NCBI GenBank assembly: GCA_038373885.1
Contig: JAWZYV010013166.1
Coordinates: forward strand, 1-64,000
Direction of reading: 5' to 3'
DNA length: 64,000 nt
Source: Cheiracanthium punctorium
Taxonomy: Eukaryota > Arthropoda > Arachnida > Araneae > Cheiracanthiidae
The notes under the pieces were generated by a model. That model saw nothing but the letters and a program-made list of their open reading frames with translations, was not told where the DNA came from and did not search any database. Shown piece by piece: positions 57,289 through 64,000 of the stretch (its first letter is position 1; every line of letters starts with the position of its first letter). The translations under genes were made by a program, and so were the position numbers.

Positions 57289-59070
57289 TACTTACCTGTG
57301 TTTGGAAAATGTTAATTAACTGTACTTTTTTATGTATATAATATACATTAGTTTATTGCTGAATTGCTTATTTATGTAATTACTTTTATAAAATATAATT
57401 TTAAAAGTTTACCTAAAAAAATGTTTTTATGATTTGTACTTTTGTTATACAAGGGATTCAGTCATATCAATTTTAAAAGCAAATTTGTTTTTAACTTTTT
57501 AACTTTGTTTCGATTTGACTACAATTTTCTGAAAAAAAAAAAAAAAATAATTAAAACTTTTATTCTTTAAATTGTTATGACAATTTATTGCAGAACACTT
57601 TAAGTTTATTATAATTTTTTTAAACTTTGATTTTGTTACTGATTTAATTTGCATTGCTGTCAATCATTGTTTTGTCAGTTAAATACAGTATTTAACTGAT
57701 GTTATACTTTATTAACCTTTTCCACCCATATTATTGCAATAACATGTTCCAACTTTCGATGATGTCTGGACAAATAAATTTCTGACATCAGTTGTATGAA
57801 CGATTGATATTATTTTCTTGGGGGGAAAAAAAAAAAAAAAACTTTTATAAAGATAAAAATTTCGCATTTTTAACTTTATATGATTAAATATTTTGTAGAA
57901 ATAACATTTAAAACCAAAGAATTGAAGGCAGGAAAATTAAGTAATACTTTTAATTTTTGTGACTAAAGGCAAAAATGATAAGATTTAGCTATTATATATA
58001 TAGGATGCTGAGTAGAAATGGGTTAATTTTCAGTATGTCTGTGTTCATTTTATATTTTTGAATGCTAATGTGTTAGTGATTTTTTTTTTCATTCATTAGT
58101 CTCTGTTATGAATTATTATTATTACTTTTTTGTTGAGCTGCCATTTAATTCATTTTCCCTTGTTATTTTTCTTTGTAGTATGATATCTTCAATCAAAAAT
58201 ATTCAATGAACTTTCAGTTGAACTCAAAGAATCACAAAAGCACTCAGTTTATAAAACTAAAATTTTCATTTTATGTTATGTGAGTTATTGAATTCCATGT
58301 TTTCCAACTCATGCTGTATGAATTCCATACTTATGTTAAGTGAAATTCTGTTTTTTTTTCCAATTGTATAAAAAAACAGAATTCTTTTAATACATTTGGA
58401 ATGATAGACCCTGAAGTATTTTGCACAGTTAAATTTATGCATTTTCTTAAGTTACTTTTCATAATCCCCAATCAATTTTCTTAAATCTTGAAAATAGGTA
58501 AATTTAATAGTTAAATTTGTTTTACAAAACTTACTAATATTTACTGTAAATATATTGCCGCAATGTTCTTGCCTTTTATATTTGAAAAATATATCGATGC
58601 TGTTTCTGTTTTCATTACAGGAAAAGATAACTTTGATACAATAAGCATAACAATATTCTGTGTTCAAGTATAAACCATTGCTTGCTTTATATATATTTAT
58701 ACAATGCAATGTACAGTTTTTAATTTATTTATTACAGTCTATTAACATATGTACAGACATTAAGTAAAGATGGTGATAATCTGTTTAATTTTGAATGAAA
58801 TGAAAATATCAATAAAAATTGGTGCAAATTTGTTTGAATACATTTATATTGCTTTACTTTTTATTTTGAAAAAGATACATATATATAATCAGATAACACT
58901 TTCTTCAGATTTTCTGTTACAGCAAACCTGAATTGAAGTTTCACACCCTGCTATTAATGTATTTGAGATTACATAACAGAATATCGATTTATTTATTTGT
59001 ATGTGTGGGGGGGGAGGGGAGTATAGATTAGGAAACTGAAAATCAGGACAATAGTGTACATTACTAATGT
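57289..59070. other. No gene recognised
   Basis: AT-rich with A and T tracts. A splice-acceptor-like tttctttgtag at about 58178 precedes a 34-codon frame to 58281, but nothing ties it to a gene. Confidence 0.55.
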
Positions 59071-59078
59071 GGCAGTAC

Positions 59079-59718
59079 ACAGGGTCCCCCATTACTATTG
59101 GTACAAAATTTAAGATGAGGTAGGCCACATTATAAGATACAAGAATATAGCAATATGAGGTCAGAGACATTGCCCTCATGCAGCTGTTGATAATCACTTT
59201 GGAACAAGTGCTGAAATAATTGTGAGCTTACCAACTATTCATCAAAAACTAATCTTATCGTGTTTCATAGAAAACACGAGACTTGTTATCATCGGTTAAA
59301 AATAAATTCCAACACAAGAAACACCGGACTGTAAACACAATTCCTTGCACTTTATTGGGTATTGGAGAGCGATCACTTACGCCTCGCATGTTTCCCCATG
59401 GCACATACACAACACACTGACTTTTGCATATAACCCCTTCATTATAGGTGGCGCGGCAGTAGTGCATGCAAGCACTTACACGACTGAAATTGATAATTTA
59501 AAAATTCTATTTTATTTTATTGGTGAAATTTTTTGGGGACAAGCTAATTGTTTATGAAACAGTTAAGAAATTAGACAAACAGTTCAACATTTTTCTCAAA
59601 GTGATTATTAGCAAGTAAGGGAAACAAGTTTGACCACACATTTGTTATATGATTCTGAATCCTTATTAAGTGCCCTATCTCCCTTTAAATTTTGTATCAA
59701 TAGTTATGGGACATCCTG
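59079..59718. mobile_element. Putative 640-bp element with long inverted ends
   Basis: cagggtcccccattactatt (59081 on) is the diverged inverse of aatagttatgggacatcctg (to about 59718), continuing through caaaatttaa. A second inner pairing (gataatcactttg at about 59189 and caaagtgattatta at 59598) places arms of about 150 bp. The flanks are TA-rich, so a TA duplication is possible but not provable. Confidence 0.65.
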
Positions 59719-59838
59719 TATATGACGAAAATGCTGCAAAAGTGGCAATTTCAATTTGAATTATTCATTTGTAAGCAACTAATCTTTTGTTTCTCACTAT
59801 GCGTTGACTTGTAGAGTTTTCAAACAAAACACACTTTA

Positions 59839-60148
59839 TGAAAATAAACACTCAAAAAACTGGTGTTATAAGATAAAATAAATAAAAACTTTGTGAAAAA
59901 AACACACATAAAAGGTTACTTCAAGGCGTAAGGATTGTTTCGACCGAAAATTCGTTCGGTCTTCTTCAGACAAACCCTTTCGTCAAACAGAGCAGAGGGA
60001 ACTGAAAAAGATCTTTTTTAGTTCCCTCTGCTCTGTTTGACGGAAGGGTTTGTCTGAAGAAGACCGAACGAATTTTCGGTTGAAACAATCGTTACACCTT
60101 AAAGTAACCTTTTATGTGTGTTTTTTTCACAAAGTTTTTATTTATTTT
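59839..60148. mobile_element. Palindromic element with 13-bp flanking duplication
   Basis: 59875-60011 and 60012-60148 are inverted copies with six mismatches in 137 bp and essentially no spacer (centre agatct). The flanks aaaacacacttta at 59826-59838 and 60149-60161 are identical. 36 bp on the left (59839-59874) is outside the palindrome. Long variable duplications suggest a retroelement-type insertion, for example Penelope-like or retrozyme-like. Each arm carries a hammerhead-like pattern (separate entry). Confidence 0.85.
60040..60105 (+). ncRNA. Possible hammerhead-like ribozyme motif (non-canonical)
   Basis: CTGAAGA at 60054-60060 fits the CUGANGA core. It is followed by a 7-bp stem (60062-60068 with 60075-60081), then GAAA at 60082-60085, a potential 2-bp stem III (AC with GT) around AATC, and T as the cleavage-site base. 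Against it: one extra A (60061) lies between core and stem II, and stem I (tgt with aca, then a bulge) is weak. The other arm repeats the core on the minus strand at 59969-59963, with one stem III pair lost. Confidence 0.3.
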
Positions 60149-60161
60149 AAAACACACTTTA

Positions 60162-61455
60162 CATAAGTAATAACAAATAATTTGAAATAACTAGGATAAT
60201 GCCATGTTTTATTACGAATGTCTCATATATATATATTCTCTTATCACTGTTCCCAATCTTTTCTCTGTTCAATATATATAATAATAATAATGGAAACAAA
60301 CATTAACTAAACATAATATTACCTAGTAACGATTAAAAGTTAATCTCTCATTCTTCACATTCTTTCATGCCTGTGTGCAAAAAAATTTTGAGTCAAACCA
60401 CAATTATATTAATGTGTTTATGTTGATATTTGACTAATTTTACAGTTGAAATTTCTAGATTGATAGTCTTTGTATTTCATTTTCTATGTGACTTGCTTGG
60501 TCTGAAATGTTTGCTGTGGTTTATTGATTGAAAATATTACTTTACTGTAACTATATTTGAAATAAGGTTCTAAAATAGATTTAATATAATATTTAATTTT
60601 TAGTAATTAATAGTAATTTAGTAATATGTCTTTCTTTAATATTTTTTTCTGACTTCTCAAAATAAGAATGATTAATTAGTAAATTATTAATTAAAAGCAC
60701 AAAATTAATTTAAAAAATCTGCATTGATTTGCTCTTATAATTTAATAAATTTATGGGAAGTAAATATGTTGAAACTATTGCATCATCATTGTTTGATCAA
60801 TTAAGATGTTGATGGTGTAGATATTTACAAGGGTACCGAGTTAAGAGTTTTATGTACTTCTGATCAGGGACATACACAGACAACAATTTTGGAGGAGGCC
60901 CAAACAGTGGGAAAGACAGGATTTTTCACAAAAAAGATCTTCATTATTATTTTCTTAACAAAAATTGAAATTTCGGAGGGAGCCTGGATGCTCACCTTGA
61001 ATATGTCCTTGCTTCTAATGTCTCGATTATAATTTTTTGTCATTGCCTACATATCTCCTTTTGTCTACAATAAGATTTACTGGAGGATTTTTTTCTTTTA
61101 AAAATAAAAGTATGCATTTTCATCTTGCTGAATTTTAATTTTAAGACATATTTCTACTTCATCATTTTTGGCCTTAAAAACTAGTGTTAAAACTGAATTA
61201 AGAAATTATTATTTTATTGATAGTCTCAACTCTTTTATTTTGAACACCTTTATAATTTATATTGGTTAACTTAAAAAAATCAACAACAAACTATTTTTGG
61301 GTGATCTATATAAACATGACAGAAGAATCTGAAATGAATATGAAAAATTATTTTACAGTTTTGTTATTGATATATTAACTTTAATTCAATTGGTTGACAA
61401 GAGCTATCAACTACAATGAAATTTAAAATGAAGCTGATTTCCAAAAGTATATTAG
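60162..61455. other. No gene recognised
   Basis: AT-rich DNA without recognised repeats or exons. Confidence 0.55.
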
Positions 61456-61618
61456 TATACTGATGTCCGAAATTGAGGTCACAAGCACTTTTTTCATGGT
61501 AATTCGAAACTGCATCCATTAAAATTGATAAAATTTGTATTTTGAGTTACGAATAGCACAGTAATAGTCTCCAATATGGAATAAATGTTATTAATGTTTA
61601 GCTTTGTTGCACATCATT

Positions 61619-62641
61619 CAGGGTGTCTACCATCATGCAAAGGTCACGAAAGTCACGGAAAAGTCAAGAAATGGGAAAAAGGTCACGAAAGTCAAGAAAA
61701 GGTCAAGAAATGAAGCACTAGGTCACGATTTGCGACTCAACTACGCTTTTTCCATTTCATTCAAATTCTTAGTTTCTAATTTTTTGTGACAGACAAAACT
61801 TAACAGTTTTTCATGTGTTTATTTTATAGGAAAGCATTAAAATACTGTTCGTTTGCTATTTATAAAATTCCTTTAAAATGTCATTTACATGTTATTTAGC
61901 AGAAATCATCAAAAATGATGTCTGCCAAATAGTTGTATAGTGAACTGACAATAGTTCAATATGTCAAGTGCGTGTTGTTTTACACCTTGGGAATTTCAAA
62001 AGTTGGCAAGTATGTGTTTTCAAACCTGAGAAAAGTATATCAGTTATCCACCTTCTCGCCTAAAAAAAAAGTTAAAATTAAGATTATTTAAGAGTAATTT
62101 TTTTTCTCCCTTCATTCCCTGTCAAATTCAGTGTTTTGATTATTTTCCACATTTTCTTTTTTTAAAACAATAACTTGGATTCCACTTAAAATTATAATTA
62201 TTGCTGATCCCCATGTTTCATAGCTAATAACTCCAATTCCCCAAAAGTTTTATGACATATTATAGACTTTCATAAGTTCTGTGTTACCATAGATGTAAAA
62301 AGATTTACAATGTACAAGCTACATACATGTTTACAAAATAGCAATTGGTCCAAGTTAACTGAAAGCAAACGGCTGATCAGTGAAAAAGTTGGGGGGAAAA
62401 AAAAGACGCTTTAAAAATGGGTAGGGAAAAGAAAAACTCGAAGAATTTTGTAATTCATTGTTAAAATCAAAATCAGTTGTATATTTTTCTGCAAAATTTC
62501 CTCCAATCCTAAAGCCGGATAGAACATATTCTGCATTCCTGCCAGGATGTATTTTTAGAGTTTCGTATATTAGAGTTTCGTATTTGTTATGGTCAAGAAA
62601 AAGTCAAGAAATCAAGCTTACTTTTTGTGGTAGACACCCTG
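61619..62641. mobile_element. 1.0-kb internally deleted relative of the 5.65-kb transposon
   Basis: CAGGGTGTCTACC at 61619-61631 and ggtagacaccctg ending at 62641. Flanks tcatt at 61614-61618 and 62642-62646 match 5 of 5. Its left part matches 25069-25230, its middle 28430-28680 and its right part 30340-30720, so it lacks the interior of the long copy. Confidence 0.92.
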
Positions 62642-62726
62642 TCATTGAATTTGACTTTAAACATCTGTGCCTGCATTGTTCGGCATATTGCATTAAAACC
62701 CATAAGTTTGACTATTTGTTGTGAGA

Positions 62727-63710
62727 ATGAGCTCTCACAATCATTTAGATGATTCATCAAGATCGAGAGTAGGCTTGAACTTGGGTAGTCACAAGGGGAG
62801 GTGGCATGATGATTACAAGTGTCTCAAAAAGTACTATCCAAGTTGTGAAATCAAATCAAATCAAATTGTACTATCATCAGGAAGTCCAGCCAAAGCCGCT
62901 TGAGAGCGGTGACTACTGCAAAGGCTCACTAATTAGAATTAAATGCTTCACAACATAAGCTCACAATGGCCACAGAGCTTTCTAGTGACCTAGGTTACTC
63001 CATCTGGAAAAAAATTTTTAGGCCAAGAGTATACTGATGTCTTGCAGAGAGGGCCCTTTATTTGCGGTGGCACCTCTCCGTTTGAGTGCAAGACACTCGA
63101 GCTTGTTTGTCATGAAGCCAAGCACAAGTTTTGGACACACCAACAATGGGCACATGCTCTTTTTTGTGGTGAATCAAGATTCAGCACACAGAGCAATTGT
63201 GAGCATGTCTTCATGTGCTAAGAACAAGGAGTTTTCTATCATTCCTCCAGCACAAGGGAAATCGACCAATTTAGTGGCCAAGGAAGAGGTAGAATCTTGG
63301 TCATTTGTAAAGAAAAGCATGACTTTTATTTGTGTTTTCACCTCACAGGATTATTGGAATGAGGTCCTTGAAGGTTATTTGAGAATTTCCGGGGATGCTG
63401 CAGGCCTGGATTTCCTTTTCATCGACAATTATGTGTGGCAAGATGTAGCTCTCATTTTTGATGATCTTGAAAAAAAGAAATTCACTGCATGAACTGATCT
63501 GCGAAGTCTTTGGATCTCAATTCTATAGAACATGTTTGGAATGGTCTAGGAAGAGCCATTACTCAATGTTTATGCCTCTTTCAGGACTTTACAAATGTTA
63601 AAAGCCTCATTTTTGGAAAAATGGGATTTATTGCTGCAAATGTTTCTCACCACCCTCATTAACAGTATGACAACTCAGTGCATGGTGACTACACTCCATA
63701 TTAGATAGGC
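62727..63710 (+). pseudogene. Tc1-like transposase pseudogene
   Basis: Begins MSSHNHLDDSSRSRVG, a typical start of a large arthropod Tc1-like group. The catalytic C-terminal part is recognisable in YWNEVLEGYLRI then GLDFLFIDNYVWQD (the second Asp region, with the usual DNARPH lost), and in LDLNSIEHVWNGLGR across a stop at 63490. Frames are broken in several places. Confidence 0.8.
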
Positions 63711-64000
63711 CTTTCCTAACATTTGATGGATCATGATTTGACTATTTTTGATATGATCAGTATGTTAGCTAGCAACTCACCTATTTTTGATATTGTTATG
63801 TTGCTGTATGCTTCCTCCCATGATGATATATCTATGTGCTAAATTTTGTTACAATAAAACAAACAGTTCTTCAGTTATCACAGATTTTGTGTTTGCCACC
63901 TTAATTTTGGACAGCAGTATATTTAACTTACCAAATATGGAAAGAGCTCCAAAACATTTGGTGAACATACTTAGTGTGTTATTGGCTTAAAGGATTATAG

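Larger units (their letters stand above)
61458..63919 (+). mobile_element. Tc1-like transposon, degenerate
   Basis: The left end TACTGATGTCCGAAATTGAG and the right end, in reverse complement TACTGCTGTCCAAAATTAAG, are inverted and TA-flanked. A dead transposase lies at 62727-63710. A 1-kb element of the CAGGGTGTCTACC family has inserted at 61619-62641, so the Tc1 copy is older than that insertion. Confidence 0.87.

Noticed and set aside
58178..58281. Possible alternative last exon of QSOX (acceptor-like tttctttgtag then a short frame)
   Set aside because: The peptide has no family similarity and a complete last exon already exists at 48848-49449; RNA evidence would be needed.

Overview
This is a eukaryotic, AT-rich, intron- and transposon-dense segment, most likely from an arthropod and plausibly an arachnid. 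That placement is an inference from the repeat types, the intron sizes and the flavour of the one protein; no sequence comparison was possible. No bacterial-style gene organisation is present.

One host gene is convincingly present. It is a quiescin sulfhydryl oxidase (QSOX1-type) on the + strand, in ten exons from 16707 to 49449. All nine introns obey GT-AG, all phases agree, and the joined reading frame is 1869 nt (622 residues plus stop). The product has a signal peptide, a CGHC thioredoxin domain, a second redox-inactive thioredoxin-like domain, a helical linker, an Erv/FAD domain with CEEC and CPSC pairs, and a C-terminal membrane anchor with a basic tail. Intron 2 is about 21.3 kb and holds most of the interesting mobile DNA. 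I found no convincing host gene upstream (1-16.7 kb) or downstream (49.5-64 kb).

Layout. 1-16.7 kb: diverged tandem and dispersed repeats (units of about 173, 165-185 and 88 bp), a 335-bp (TA)n tract, tRNA-derived SINEs, hAT-type elements with 8-bp target duplications, and two oppositely oriented piggyBac-type MITEs with TTAA ends. 16.7-17.4 kb: QSOX exons 1-2. 17.4-38.7 kb (intron 2): a putative 6-kb element with AAGCTTGA-rich ends that contains pogo-type, hAT and foldback elements; an 80-bp minisatellite split by a 5.65-kb DNA transposon and a Copia remnant, each with a 5-bp target duplication; a 2.7-kb long-inverted-repeat element; and a SINE with a 13-bp duplication. 38.7-49.5 kb: exons 3-10, with a broken mariner in intron 3 and another, itself interrupted by a hAT-type MITE, in intron 7. 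49.5-64 kb: probable 3' UTR, long AT-rich DNA, a Tc1/mariner-type element with 175-bp inverted repeats, a 274-bp near-perfect palindrome with a hammerhead-like sequence pattern, and a Tc1-like element interrupted by a short relative of the 5.65-kb transposon.

The best candidates for something new are the transposon family with CAGGGTGTCTACC ends and 5-bp target duplications (three copies here), the palindromic element at 59839-60148, and the element with AAGCTTGA arrays at its ends. None amounts to a demonstrated new biological system.
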